Positions 18,801 to 26,096 of a stretch of DNA of 36,675 nucleotides are shown here, piece after piece. Numbering within the stretch: position 1 is the stretch's first letter; each line of letters begins with the position of its first letter. The notes under the pieces are model-generated. The model did no database searches. It was not told the DNA's origin and worked only from the letters and a program-made list of their open reading frames with translations. This DNA is from Psittacicella hinzii (GTDB lineage Bacteria > Pseudomonadota > Gammaproteobacteria > Enterobacterales > Psittacicellaceae), in contig NZ_NRJG01000060.1 in assembly GCF_003585935.1 (NCBI RefSeq), forward strand, positions 1 through 36,675, in the 5' to 3' direction. The translations under genes and the position numbers were made by a program.

Positions 18801-19493
18801 ATGCAGTTTGGCTATATGAATAAACATCATATGCCAGCTTTAGGTGATAGCTATATAGATCCAGTACAAGTAAAAGAAATCTTTTGGGGAGGAAGTTTTG
18901 GCGAGCAAGCAGAGGCAAGTAGAGAGTTAGTTGCACAATGGGCACTGACTCTTACTAGTAGCGATCAAGTTCTAGAAGCTTATACCAAAAATACTTCTTA
19001 TAGTAATGAGCACGTTGTTGATGGGAGTAAGAAGCTTTCTGTTAATGGTGGGGAGAAGTTTAGAGATGATGGAAATAACTATACTGACGGCACACTTTCC
19101 ACGACAACTTTAGCTGTTGGGGTAGATATGCATTTTGCAAGTTATCAAGTTACTCATCTTGATTTGCATCTGGCTAAGCAAAAACCTCATCTACAAATCA
19201 ATGAGCTAATTACCAAGTGCCGGATGTACTATCTCTACTGGAGTAGATTATTACCACAACTAAAAAACTACTCTGCTTGTTTACAAGGTGAGATATCTTG
19301 GCATTTAATGCCAAGCTTACAAGTTGAACCTTTAGCGAAGTTATACACCACTACGTATAGTGTGTATCACTTAGATGCTAAGCAAGAATACTTACTAGCT
19401 CAATTGAACCAAGAACAACAAGCTTATCTCTATTACTACATAGGTTTGAATTTACAGCAGTTACAAGCTCAACTACAACAACGCTTTAGTTAA
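9825..19493 (+). CDS. Giant 3222-aa protein of unknown function in the transfer region, with a G13 tract in frame
   Basis: I do not recognise this protein. GAGAGG lies 8 nt before ATG 9825. It has no signal peptide or membrane span, so it is probably cytoplasmic. Hydrophobic, aromatic, helix-like blocks alternate with low-complexity linkers: Lys/Thr near residues 786-803, a His-rich run near 1718-1747, Lys/Asn/Ser near 1944-1964, and Ser/Asn/Val-rich stretches near 2500-2850. I see no convincing Walker A/B pair, relaxase His triad or HD motif. A 13-G tract at 15349-15361 encodes Gly1843-1846; losing or gaining one G would end the protein within about 30 codons. It lies where a relaxase or helicase gene might be expected between traG and traD, but that is only context. 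The continuous frame over 9.7 kb shows it is a real gene. Confidence 0.85.
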   Translation: MQRDSLDNETYGATSLFSSSWQELLKFDPRASHLPIKIVCLPTYAPLGAQVSTLLSAGCTSTSVQQKHQANSLLSKNLTTQGIKSTTELYLFAEQEVLAQTSAYLDCYFQGQALAAQRSNSHQLTTHQEQQNKQELREQQVTSTLIPELTSASTSKEIPNLTQARAVSEECEVYYYVQLEQLRLHRESSFREVFAVTSLAMQAASKAILMLWTYSEIQQQNLRQYLLALTTASTSTSTLTEQSTSQPLIIFTHEPDLIALIELIGSYVEEGNDDLSNHNSQADDGGCVTLHNANISNSASNTEVVEANGDEDSNLASEGSLLGKQAGINGINSTSGTNEQFKQWSFSNQERFSNQNRSSHQVKPRLYQSLDEDDYLFGSEVALAYLSETALPLSSARSKRVVNEYVQLLSWDISEAESYWQHFLQKQLRPVIPILNLKAPYTKAYYVQEYMQFYKHYYQQLCDSTLYRDLRYPTADLVQDLQGKALALPPSIEHQARHQIFQDLTYLHVVHPYVCLGKFVKEEVSASANTSTKVNTEMDYVATEANGLEDGANNLTTEINDLTTTQAQQRFTSAFHLHDFLAYCKAKYAWQQQTTLSPLQEQIVQVAQRLHSLLASLYTWQTVNTYRFASTAIKKQVEQLTAYWQAIPTYALNLEHESVQLMQQTQEATSPAIAQIKLQCQVERQMPLAVVQQLVEYVADAFADQQEVKQVTEILRGGTINEQTKLDNEVLAANQRLLKQIVDLRHLQSLLSDGETSSDEVVNKSKVTNSNAAESEVTTSYACKSSANANAKTKTKAKTKLKFKPQPNQQQRWHKLYLWLDLSNQLALIRSPYTEKLVTLANRYLHNGFNHTYLHHSQQHMQQVCQVLQQWTYQAAKASSEYSLLGLVVNNTIPHSWELRLLAMQGIKVAPQKLAVHWWDLQLLQRANLTSLASPAYREFSDTAFKQYAYQTLDFTWENLEPVLALGKSIVWHPVNLGQQVLGINRQHLVESLLLKLFTDYGEEIVPLLLADLYQDLDLLPQKRILWQKSLALLYQGVCDLPLEQISIEEIITLSGSSQTRNQADNPSLGTKTTEIVTDPRLSELISVTECYLGKAKAQRERNIKPPKRTPGTNRQFMQQVMEVFSEQGDADLSEKIQATLEHLQKLTQVATPNHLLSPDLALIAPYSSLQFAKSLFKVQPSLYQALQSTLEQVNEGMVSHRVGDLISLTNTTWRQYQVNLTATQVLAALDPWTNSILDQAWYLTPEDLHSYLTKEKVLLEFMQVWYSFKLYLSSQLIGLELYNELADKSAAQVLGKACWLTANARLELAQYSPTRYSSFLEQQLEVTKLLKQASVTCLQAYSQVASTIQLSNYYQTQFQQTQSPQTKYQQPSKQQTTLPELMQIGKEELYISDHEGVQVSRLELMVKAYQDILATKFITTSKTSELILNNHGNNEINGINKSIYLQQNNDIDTLSSQVLEQAASKVTDQETEVTVDEVTELKQQAARVRTNLSQWQLSFTDLVSLAAEGVVLNPQVTAGKYLPQYTNQPIRSLTHLDPYSQTPPLALVDLRSLNKYPATHKVWQTPYVMLLDKRLNPHYPKENGKISLYDQGYNCGKLLELKKLFPKAQKLENKWLDFKYAKYCKFSCRQFVNAHYLRQNYLYAPDPAGQKLHVVTNDVDKLADVITKQGEHIWQLAALRDYDFLAYEQNEWQESSWLNFIRRYKQQVDEQSIALQQSTNHIIANTTTHTTEHNHVNNHVHSHSHCTVDEEQLESQVTLSNANQQATTTSKTSTPVVSKLGKFKAPCEQVSILAWWQIGQAINSITKHPLLSVTLQHDNAARKSFVGNSVKELSPSISMFWGGGGVSSDKANGCVSCSNYSYGGSNAVSKDIDENGNLKQELWQGLLYHLTKIMALPRFNLWLEAYLTNSREAWVAAQEELELEQQEHLQAKTTASKSTSSRDKESKSNKNSKNSKNCKNSALDLTALRESFNVEQVLNHREFSRQLMQVLPLLEKDIVQENELYSELDTELDSKLERGNFTKALQALHLWQKTELYAYLLPYVSDYLQLWQEEVKLTSELAELSFWQQLWLSFAWQRQVVLDCFKVAGVYELIPAANLKVITNIPIDKLNSSNSSLEDTSLPESTRSATDIVTVSSLDKCDYVLLNHASQLPVAMWWRGRELGSLEPSSLKLSSSKIFDLTSSVDCRVTSTVASQEPSRKELETQSLTLRQALLDYFLWQQRSTALRNQDHTLANLALRQRVQQRVQSYSLNQLHSQLCQSYYLSLVSQPVTLCKDFWQSQNWCLWLQHKATIRQVSSNRLLRYQPSVPSVFVTKDNAQAQSFNSYSVTQSDFNLVSNPKDRANGNAVNLNQTLPNLHLQNFPQNHLWQIWLEKEVGTVASMLPQSLTSFFAQKVIVVKGEKSKTATNEQFALDSAIHLHPADRKLFNTELMSLALWEATSDKRQSSIVDCEIEHKLSNLREVNNRNSRNVCELSNASLRSGYKSFPELGAYLALDWQWQYHLLQLHQSHKLLPEATIDNLYNNLTQVYGLHYGVDVTSSNVSGGDKSKVERWLRGKLGGDNSTQQGSSTNSPLSRAISLLISKDNVPTWQPLNNLASEKVASVDVTKSNTELRCSLDIEAQASSAQETKQQKSSLGGFAALWQKLTRKEALHKVTYDADVAVDKNELTAENDSASVEVTTIVIDDSDSGSVVKDSSFADDAGNVLANEEEVSTNNMNAISDDIDPFRSLSSRKVETRVVDRVLSFNQACAQAGVKAVYRSSYLSNNTSTSNPTQAVVNSSSVLHGNAVSSVTEEEKQHKEVSPQIKEETKSINLKDASFSNSVTKSDANTLSLQVVNPQGYITALAGQQTAVALKDAQELERLRLEILPAYMHEQMNASLTEVTPCYFSTLLTQKLQLSVALRNLPELLPETFYVTQVVNTQVNRNWQRAAITSYLRHKQDILAPDYLFTATTSTLPQALNYLPQGLELSEYEACQLAFSYLFTQACYTMQFGYMNKHHMPALGDSYIDPVQVKEIFWGGSFGEQAEASRELVAQWALTLTSSDQVLEAYTKNTSYSNEHVVDGSKKLSVNGGEKFRDDGNNYTDGTLSTTTLAVGVDMHFASYQVTHLDLHLAKQKPHLQINELITKCRMYYLYWSRLLPQLKNYSACLQGEISWHLMPSLQVEPLAKLYTTTYSVYHLDAKQEYLLAQLNQEQQAYLYYYIGLNLQQLQAQLQQRFS
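15349..15361 (+). repeat. Poly-G tract of 13 inside the giant gene
   Basis: Thirteen consecutive G in an AT-rich gene, read as TGG GGG GGG GGG GGT. Minus one G leads to a stop at 15442-15444; plus one G leads to a stop at 15365-15367. Tracts of this length are typical slippage sites in phase-variable genes. Confidence 0.9.
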
Positions 19494-19589
19494 GATTGTG
19501 GCAGTTAAGGCTTTTGAGCTTATTAGATATTTGTCAGTAGTAGTTAATTTAATAAAGCTTTAATTGAAAGCGTGATGTTGAGTGACATT

Positions 19590-19628
19590 TGTATTTAAGG
19601 TGTCGGTTGTATAGATGCCTTAAATACA
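19590..19628 (+). promoter_or_regulatory. Perfect 11-bp inverted repeat between the giant gene and the 405-aa gene
   Basis: TGTATTTAAGG (19590-19600) and CCTTAAATACA (19618-19628) are separated by 17 nt. There is only a short T-rich stretch afterwards (ACTTTTAACC), so it may be a weak terminator or an operator. It lies in the 281-bp gap 19494-19774, where I see nothing else certain. Confidence 0.5.
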
Positions 19629-19774
19629 ACTTTTAACCAATTTACAACAACTTATAACCTGTATGGATAACTATGTAAGTTATAGACAACTACCACAATA
19701 TATTAGGTAGAGCAAACTACATTAGATAGAGTTAGCTTTAACCATTGTAGACAACAATAACCAGAGGGAGGAAT

Positions 19775-20992
19775 ATGCAGCAACTTAATGATCCCTTTAG
19801 TCAACCAGTATGGGCAATATATACCGACTTTTATCAATTAGATAATTTAGGTTTAGTAACCCCTGATTATTTTAATGGTAAGCATATCTTTCAGCTTGAA
19901 CCGGAAGTTATGCAACAAATCACCTCTAAACCTTGTCAAGCTTTAAAGCGAGTTTTAGCGTTAGATCCGGTATTAGAAGTAGCTTTGCTTGATCCATTAC
20001 TCAAACGAGCCCAAGAGCTGTTTTATAGTGCTCCTTATCAAGAGCGAGGAGTCTTTGCTCATGCTGGTGGAATGTTGCAGTACTTCTTATACGCAACTCA
20101 TGCTGGACTAATGTATTACTTAGCCCATGCACGTAAAGTAAAACAAGCTCGCTCTGCTCATGAAAAAATCAGTAATGGTTTAATTTACTTAACTATTAGT
20201 TTAGTAAGTCAGGCAGTGAACTTTGGGAGAAAGGTAACTATCCGTGGACATGAACAGATCTATCCCCAACATGCTACTAATCTTCAAGCATGGATAACTC
20301 AACTTACTAATCAGTTTTACGGTAATGAGTACTATGGTAGTAAGTGCTATGGTGGTAGATACAGCTCTGGAGTTGATAGTACAACTCTGAATGTTAAAGT
20401 TCATTGGCAAGAACTTTCTGCTTTAAATTCTGAACAGAGTAAACAATTAGCAGCTCATTACATTAATGCTTTAATTAGTCCAGCTTTACAGAAAACCTTA
20501 ACAGCTCTTGAACTTAATTGGCGTAACTTAGTGTTAACGCAAGTAATGCAAGCAGATCCGTTATCACACTTAAATAAAAGCATGGAGTATGGACATAAGG
20601 TTGCTTGTGAAACTGCACAAAAGCAACTAAAAGTTGCTGACCTAGCAGCGCAACAAGCAGCTGCTAAGCAAGAATACTTATCTAATACTGCTTCACTTAT
20701 TATTCAAGTACTCGAGCATACTGCTCGTGAACATGGCAAGCAGTATTTAGTGAGTTATTTAACGCAAGCTTTAGCTTACTGGCAATTACAACAAGCTGAG
20801 ATAGCTCATCCACCTCATGGAGGTAATCCTAAAGGAGTACTCGAGCATCATTACTTCTTAAGTATTTTGTACAGTCAACTTATTGCAGATTACAACGATT
20901 TGCAATGGAGCTCTTTATTACATAGTGCCAAAGATAAGTACTTAAAGTCCTTATGGCATGAGTATCAACAACTAACGAAAGATGAATTATAA
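19775..20992 (+). CDS. TraI_2-like (MobH relaxase family) protein lacking the HD residues, tentative
   Basis: The 405-aa protein reads like the TraI_2 domain of MobH relaxases (SXT, R27 type). In that family a conserved segment of the form HHxxPGGLLxHSLxVA is followed by LLHDxGK and later a conserved Ala-Asp-x2-Ser. Here I see a partial first motif, FAHAGGML (H96, G98, G99) followed by QYFLYAT; then LVSQAVNFGRK (144-153), where Ser-Gln stands for His-Asp; then QADPLSHL (259-266). The alignment is by eye. If right, the metal-binding HD pair is gone and the protein may be structural or a divergent relaxase. Residues 181-199 are a Tyr/Gly-rich insertion. An AGAGGGAGG-type ribosome site precedes the ATG. 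Its location in a traD-containing cluster fits, as MobH traI genes usually neighbour traD. Confidence 0.45.
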   Translation: MQQLNDPFSQPVWAIYTDFYQLDNLGLVTPDYFNGKHIFQLEPEVMQQITSKPCQALKRVLALDPVLEVALLDPLLKRAQELFYSAPYQERGVFAHAGGMLQYFLYATHAGLMYYLAHARKVKQARSAHEKISNGLIYLTISLVSQAVNFGRKVTIRGHEQIYPQHATNLQAWITQLTNQFYGNEYYGSKCYGGRYSSGVDSTTLNVKVHWQELSALNSEQSKQLAAHYINALISPALQKTLTALELNWRNLVLTQVMQADPLSHLNKSMEYGHKVACETAQKQLKVADLAAQQAAAKQEYLSNTASLIIQVLEHTAREHGKQYLVSYLTQALAYWQLQQAEIAHPPHGGNPKGVLEHHYFLSILYSQLIADYNDLQWSSLLHSAKDKYLKSLWHEYQQLTKDEL

Positions 20993-21179
20993 AAGTGAAT
21001 AACTTTTTTCAGATAACCTTCAGACAACCAAGTAAGTAACTTAAATCTTAAGTGCATGAGTTAAGTATTTACCTAACATTAATTTAATTTTGAATTTAAG
21101 TCTTAACTAAAGTTCTAATTTAAGAGCTAACTTATACCTTAACTTATTTACCCCATAACTAGAAGAGATAGGAGTTTCT

Positions 21180-23483
21180 ATGAGCAAATCATCGAACAAT
21201 CCTTCCCCCAAAAAACGTAAAGGTCTAAAAGATCTAGCAGCATCTGCCTTTGCGTTCATTCCTTTATTTAGAGATGAGGACAATGAAGAACTTGATCCTT
21301 ATCCAAATGCCGTAAAGATAAACGTAAAACGAGAAAATAATTCAGCCTCTAATGCGGTAAATAGTATTGCTTCTACACAACAATCAAGTCTTCAAAGTAC
21401 GGAAGATACCTTAGTAAGTAATGCAGAATCATCCTTTTTAAACCAAAACTTCACAAACCAAGAACCAACAAACAAAGAATTAACTACGACAGATCCCTTA
21501 ACTACAGAACAGGTATCTACAGAATTAGCAGCCACAGAATTAGATTTAGATCCTGAAAGCAAAAGTGTGCAAATAGGTATTGGTATTAGTGAAGAGGAGA
21601 TGAGTAGGGTAAGTAAGCGTAATCTTCACTACCCGATGAATATGAACTATTACTTTAGTGATAGTGCTGTAATAAATTCTAATATTAATACCGACCCTAA
21701 TGCCAACCCCAGTGCTAGCGTTGATGCTAATGACATCCCTCAACGTAAACTACCCATTATAAATAATCTAAGAGTAAAACCAGGCATGACTCCACCGGAA
21801 TATGAGGAAGTGTTTGGTGAAGTAGAGAGTAATGACTTCTTCTTTCAAGAAACAAACTATGGTATTTATTATGCTCCGAGATCGATGTTTGATGATCCGA
21901 ATAGTGAGTTTTTTGATCAGTACTTCATGTACGACGATGATGACGATGATTACGACATGAGTATTGATACTTTTGGTGATATTAATAGTTTTGGAAATGA
22001 TTGGGGAACAGGTGGTAGTGGCTTTAATGATCCTCACAATATGTTTAGTACAGCCTACTCTTCACCTGATAAAACTAGAGTTGTAAACCAAGCAATAACG
22101 CAAACAGCGTACTGTCCCCCCAGTAATAGCGTCACTACTACAATTACAAATCAAGTTACCTCTACAACAACTAATGATACTAGTGTTGCTGATTGTGATC
22201 TACAGTATGCAGAGATAAATTCACTATTGGCTGAACTTGAAACTAGTCAAAGAGATGAACTTGAAACTAGTCAGAAAGATGAACTTGAAACAAGTCATAT
22301 GGATGAACTTGAAACAAGTCATATAGATGAACTTGAAACAAGTAAGGGAGAAGAGGTTAGCCAAACAGAGCAAGTTATAGTTGTAAATGAAACATCTAAT
22401 CTTGAGCATTTAGGAGAATTGCCTACTAACTTCTATGAAGTAATTGCCCAAGATGAAGATTCTTGGTTATGGTATAGCGATCTATGTAATTACAAACAAA
22501 GCCAAAGAGAAAGTGTAGAAGCTATAGATCTTGCCTATACCGAAACTACTGCTCTACCAGATATTGATTGGCTATACAGTCCGATAGATAACACGCTTAA
22601 CTATGCTACTACGGATTATCAAACCGTTCTTTCTAAACGTGAACAAGCTATTACTCAGTGGAGAGCTCAAAAACAAGCCCAGCAAAAGCGTGCAGCACAA
22701 ACAGCTAAACGCTTAGCCGCAGCTTCTGTTTTACGGCAAATCAATGCTACGCAAAATCTCGAATCCTTACTCGAAAAAGTTAACTTTATGCAACTTTTAA
22801 GTACGGATTTAGTGCAACGTCGTAAGACTTTATTGGAGATGGTGAAGTTTAATGAGTTTTCTCCAATTAGCTTTTGGGCACAAACTAAAGGAGTATTTAT
22901 GGCTCATTTAGTGAGTAGTCTAGCTACTCAAACTGGTAAAGAACAGTCGATTAATCCTAACTTAGTTGCTCAACGGAATAGTCAAGAAGTATTCAAAGAG
23001 CAATTAAGACGAGTTAGTAGTCGTAAATGGAGAGATTTCTTTACTCTTGCGAGTAAAGAACTGTCTGGAGTAGAACTAGATAATCTTGAGGCAGATTTCA
23101 TTAAACAGATCTATCAAAGCCCAGAAAGCCAAGTAAATAACAATCCAAACTCTCAAGCAAATAAAGAACCGAGTTGGGAAGCGAAAGTAGCAACACTTAT
23201 GCTCAAGTGGCAACTCTTTACTAAGTTCTTAGAACGCGAAAGAGAGCAAGCTATGCCTGAAGATTATGTCTCTCTTGAAGAAGAGAGGGCACAAAATGTT
23301 CAGATATCACCACTCACACCATCTGCAACAGCTGTTATAGCAGCTGTAGAAGCAAGTGTAGCCCAAGAAACAAGTGTAGCTCAAGAAACAAGTGTATCTC
23401 AAGAAGCACCTGAAGATATAGCTACTTCCTCTACTCTAGTTACGCGTAAACGTCGAAGAAGAAAGAAAGCTGTAGTTTGTTAG
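21180..23483 (+). CDS. 767-aa hydrophilic linker-rich protein of the transfer region, function unknown
   Basis: Not recognised. TAGGAG lies 5 nt before ATG 21180. The basic N-terminus (PKKRKG) is followed by about 150 residues of Ser/Thr/Glu-rich linker, an acidic run near 250-260 (YDDDDDDYD), and five 8-residue repeats DELETSxx near 352-391. A probably folded helical region spans about 440-715 (for example KWRDFFTLASKELSG). Near the end are three SVAQET repeats and a basic tail (RKRRRRKK). There is no membrane span and no known catalytic motif. The stop codon overlaps copy B of the dispersed repeat. The next gene also encodes a hydrophilic protein starting MSK, and the two may work together, but nothing in the sequence proves it. 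Confidence 0.8.
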   Translation: MSKSSNNPSPKKRKGLKDLAASAFAFIPLFRDEDNEELDPYPNAVKINVKRENNSASNAVNSIASTQQSSLQSTEDTLVSNAESSFLNQNFTNQEPTNKELTTTDPLTTEQVSTELAATELDLDPESKSVQIGIGISEEEMSRVSKRNLHYPMNMNYYFSDSAVINSNINTDPNANPSASVDANDIPQRKLPIINNLRVKPGMTPPEYEEVFGEVESNDFFFQETNYGIYYAPRSMFDDPNSEFFDQYFMYDDDDDDYDMSIDTFGDINSFGNDWGTGGSGFNDPHNMFSTAYSSPDKTRVVNQAITQTAYCPPSNSVTTTITNQVTSTTTNDTSVADCDLQYAEINSLLAELETSQRDELETSQKDELETSHMDELETSHIDELETSKGEEVSQTEQVIVVNETSNLEHLGELPTNFYEVIAQDEDSWLWYSDLCNYKQSQRESVEAIDLAYTETTALPDIDWLYSPIDNTLNYATTDYQTVLSKREQAITQWRAQKQAQQKRAAQTAKRLAAASVLRQINATQNLESLLEKVNFMQLLSTDLVQRRKTLLEMVKFNEFSPISFWAQTKGVFMAHLVSSLATQTGKEQSINPNLVAQRNSQEVFKEQLRRVSSRKWRDFFTLASKELSGVELDNLEADFIKQIYQSPESQVNNNPNSQANKEPSWEAKVATLMLKWQLFTKFLEREREQAMPEDYVSLEEERAQNVQISPLTPSATAVIAAVEASVAQETSVAQETSVSQEAPEDIATSSTLVTRKRRRRKKAVVC
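22233..22352 (+). repeat. Five 24-bp tandem repeats coding DELETSxx
   Basis: Five units from 22233, each beginning GAACTTGAAAC, encode E-L-E-T-S-x-x-D. The first two and the next two form closely similar pairs, which suggests recent duplication. Copy number can change without breaking the frame. Confidence 0.9.
23355..23408 (+). repeat. Three 18-bp tandem repeats coding SVAQET
   Basis: Units at 23355, 23373 and 23391 encode SVAQET, SVAQET and SVSQEA just before the basic C-terminus of the 767-aa protein. Confidence 0.85.
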
Positions 23484-23508
23484 TTTGTATCATTTTTGGG
23501 GGACGGCT
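23481..23508 (+). repeat. Dispersed 28-bp repeat, copy B (overlaps a stop codon)
   Basis: Contains TGTATCATTTTTGGGGGACG at 23486-23505 followed by GCT. It begins at the TAG stop of the 767-aa gene. Same orientation as copy A. Confidence 0.8.
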
Positions 23509-23570
23509 CAAAATGATCGAGAAAGATATCAAGATTAAGATTAGGTAATTTTGCCAATAAGGATAAGCTT

Positions 23571-26087
23571 ATGAGCAAGGAAGAATGGGAAGATGAACAA
23601 GAGACTTTAGAACAAGTAGTACCTCATAAAGTACATATCCCAGTTGATAACTTTAATGGATTTGATGATGCGGATTTTGTAGCTTTTAGTGGAGAGGGAG
23701 TAATTAATGGAGGGTTTCAAGGGAAGTTTAGTGGAGCTTTTGCTGCCGCAAAAGCAACCTCAAGCTTTCAAGCTTCTTCAAACCCTCAAGCTTCCACTAA
23801 CGCAAAAGCTACCTCAAGTTTACCTGTAAACGCAGAATCTAGAGGTAAACAAGCTAGTGCTACAAGTGCTAAAAATACCAACGATAAGCTAAGTAATGAA
23901 CAAGTAAATGCTTTTGATTTCACAGCTAATTCTCGAGATAAAGTTGAGTCTATGCAATCTCAATTTGGTTTCGCTCAAACAAGTAAGTTTTCATCGCAAG
24001 AGGAGGTGGGATTTACATCTCAAGAGTTTAGGAATTTATCTCAAGATTTTGGGTATGGGTTTAAAGAGATTGATAGTTTGTTTCAAGAGTTAGAAGAAAG
24101 ATCTAAGGAATTGAATGAATTGTCGCAAGATGAAGAGTCATTATCTCAAGCAGAACAAGCTTCAAATCCAGAAACAGCCAAAACCACCTCTAAACGTAAG
24201 TCTCGCTCTAAATCTAAAACTAAAAAAGCTTCAACTCGCAAACAAGAAGCACATGCCGAAATAGATAAAGTGCGTCTGGACGAATTATTTGTGCAGTTTG
24301 AGCAAATGCCGGTTGAGAATGTAATTAAAGGTGCAAAACAAGAAGATAATCATAGTTTTACGCGTTTTGCTCATACTCTTCAAGATGAGTTTGCGCAAGT
24401 CAAACAACAAGAAAAGGAACAAACGAAGAATAGTTCGAGAGAACAAGATAACTCTTTATCTGTTAAGGGTGAATTAGGATTGTTTGGAATTGCTGATAAT
24501 GGGATTAACGGTGATATCAATGGAGAAATTAATAGAGAAATCAATGGTGAGATTGAGTTAAGTAATGATGTAAATGATGAGATAAATGATCTTTTCGGGG
24601 AAGAGAGAAAATCTAAAGCTAGATATAGCGATAAAAATAAATTTAAAGCTGAAAATCGAAGATTTTCGTATGATGAAGATGGTGGGGAAGATGTAGAGGG
24701 TGAGAAAGAGCCAAGTCCTCACACATCACCTAATCAGTTTAAGAATCTGACTATCGTTTCATCTACTTATCTAAAGTTTAAGCAACAAACCTCAAGCATT
24801 AGTTTTACTCAAGATGATTTACATAATCTCCTATCTCAACACGAATTAGGTAGACGTATTAATGCGCGTATCGAGCAAGGTTTAATCTCTCTGCAAGGTG
24901 ATGACTTCTTAACAGTCGAGATTCTTAGTTGTATGTATGATTTCTTGTTATGGAATCTTAAACAACAAGTACCTTTTCAGCAGATCGAACAGATTCTAGA
25001 GAACTACCAATTAATGAGTGTACTACCTAGTTTAGAGGGTGATAGTTTAGATCATAGTTATAGTCAGTTTGTAGGACTAGCTAATTTACCAGAGTTAGTT
25101 TGTGCTCATTATCAACCTTTAGATGCTCATATGTATGCTTCACAAATGGATATGGCACACATCAGCGCCCAACAGCTACAACTAGAAACTTGTCAGCGTA
25201 TAGCAGCTAAAGTAGATGAGTTATTGGCTAGAGAGCAAGAGACACAAGGTTCTAATAACTTAGCAGCTAGGGCTGATAAGAAAGAAGTGGGTGCAAGTCA
25301 TGGCTATGCTGTTTCTAGTAATGAGTATGTAGAAGCTCGTAATGAACATGAAGAAGCTCATAATGAATTATCAGTAATAGACTTACTCAAACAAACACAA
25401 GAGCGACAAGAACTTATTTGGCAAAAGTACGAACAACTGTTAGCAACCAATCCGCAACTACAAGCAGCTAAAGATACAGCTTACTTAACCCAAGCAGCAC
25501 AGTTAAAAACCATCCCTGCGCAACAAATTAAAGCTCTCGGCCAAATTAGCGAACATACCTTTACTCTAGCAGGGCACTTGTCTGCACAAGAAAAGAAGAG
25601 TAAAGTGGGGAATGTAAACCTTAACTCTAATTTTAACTCTAGCTTTAACTCTAACTTTAACTCTCCTAGCTTTGTAAATCGAGAGAATGAGCAAGATGAT
25701 CTTGATGGTTCGAATGACTTTAACGCAGAACTTAAAGAACTCTTAAGCAATCGAGGCTTTGTTGGCATCGGACAACAAGGATCAACCGCACAAGCAATCA
25801 AGTTCTTGGAGAATATTAGTTTACAGGAGATTGATTATGTACGTCTGATGCATCATCTTGAATGCAATCTGTCAGGAAGTGCTTGGGCATATTTATCTTT
25901 AAGTGCTTTAGAGCGAGAGATCATTCAAACCATTGTTATGCCAGATGATCCTAAGCAGTTTGATGAGCAAACGCAAAGTATCAAGTATGACTACTTTTTA
26001 GATTTACCGATATTACCTTTACTGGTAGAAATCTATCTCGCTGAACATGCAGAAGAATTAGCTGATGATTTTTTACAGTATATGTAA
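23571..26087 (+). CDS. 838-aa hydrophilic protein upstream of traD, function unknown
   Basis: Not recognised. AAGGA lies 7 nt before ATG 23571. The first 400 residues are low complexity: Ser/Ala/Gln linkers, a basic patch near 206-217 (KRKSRSKSKTKK), and an I-N-G-x 12-bp repeat near 312-327. Residues about 400-640 and 720-838 look folded, including LLSQHELGRRINARIEQGLI and a C-terminal helical block ending AEELADDFLQYM. A short Asn/Ser/Phe repeat sits near 685-698. There is no membrane span and no nucleotide-binding motif. Its TAA stop forms part of the ribosome-binding site of traD (TAAGGAGG), so the two genes are translationally coupled and the protein probably acts with TraD. Confidence 0.8.
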   Translation: MSKEEWEDEQETLEQVVPHKVHIPVDNFNGFDDADFVAFSGEGVINGGFQGKFSGAFAAAKATSSFQASSNPQASTNAKATSSLPVNAESRGKQASATSAKNTNDKLSNEQVNAFDFTANSRDKVESMQSQFGFAQTSKFSSQEEVGFTSQEFRNLSQDFGYGFKEIDSLFQELEERSKELNELSQDEESLSQAEQASNPETAKTTSKRKSRSKSKTKKASTRKQEAHAEIDKVRLDELFVQFEQMPVENVIKGAKQEDNHSFTRFAHTLQDEFAQVKQQEKEQTKNSSREQDNSLSVKGELGLFGIADNGINGDINGEINREINGEIELSNDVNDEINDLFGEERKSKARYSDKNKFKAENRRFSYDEDGGEDVEGEKEPSPHTSPNQFKNLTIVSSTYLKFKQQTSSISFTQDDLHNLLSQHELGRRINARIEQGLISLQGDDFLTVEILSCMYDFLLWNLKQQVPFQQIEQILENYQLMSVLPSLEGDSLDHSYSQFVGLANLPELVCAHYQPLDAHMYASQMDMAHISAQQLQLETCQRIAAKVDELLAREQETQGSNNLAARADKKEVGASHGYAVSSNEYVEARNEHEEAHNELSVIDLLKQTQERQELIWQKYEQLLATNPQLQAAKDTAYLTQAAQLKTIPAQQIKALGQISEHTFTLAGHLSAQEKKSKVGNVNLNSNFNSSFNSNFNSPSFVNRENEQDDLDGSNDFNAELKELLSNRGFVGIGQQGSTAQAIKFLENISLQEIDYVRLMHHLECNLSGSAWAYLSLSALEREIIQTIVMPDDPKQFDEQTQSIKYDYFLDLPILPLLVEIYLAEHAEELADDFLQYM
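24504..24551 (+). repeat. Four 12-bp repeats coding I-N-G-x
   Basis: Four imperfect units of ATYAAYGGNGAN encode INGD, INGE, INRE and INGE inside the 838-aa protein. Confidence 0.75.
25623..25664 (+). repeat. 12-bp repeats coding N-S-x-F
   Basis: Three full units of AACTCTARYTTT and half of a fourth lie in a linker of the 838-aa protein. Confidence 0.75.
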
Positions 26088-26096
26088 GGAGGACTA

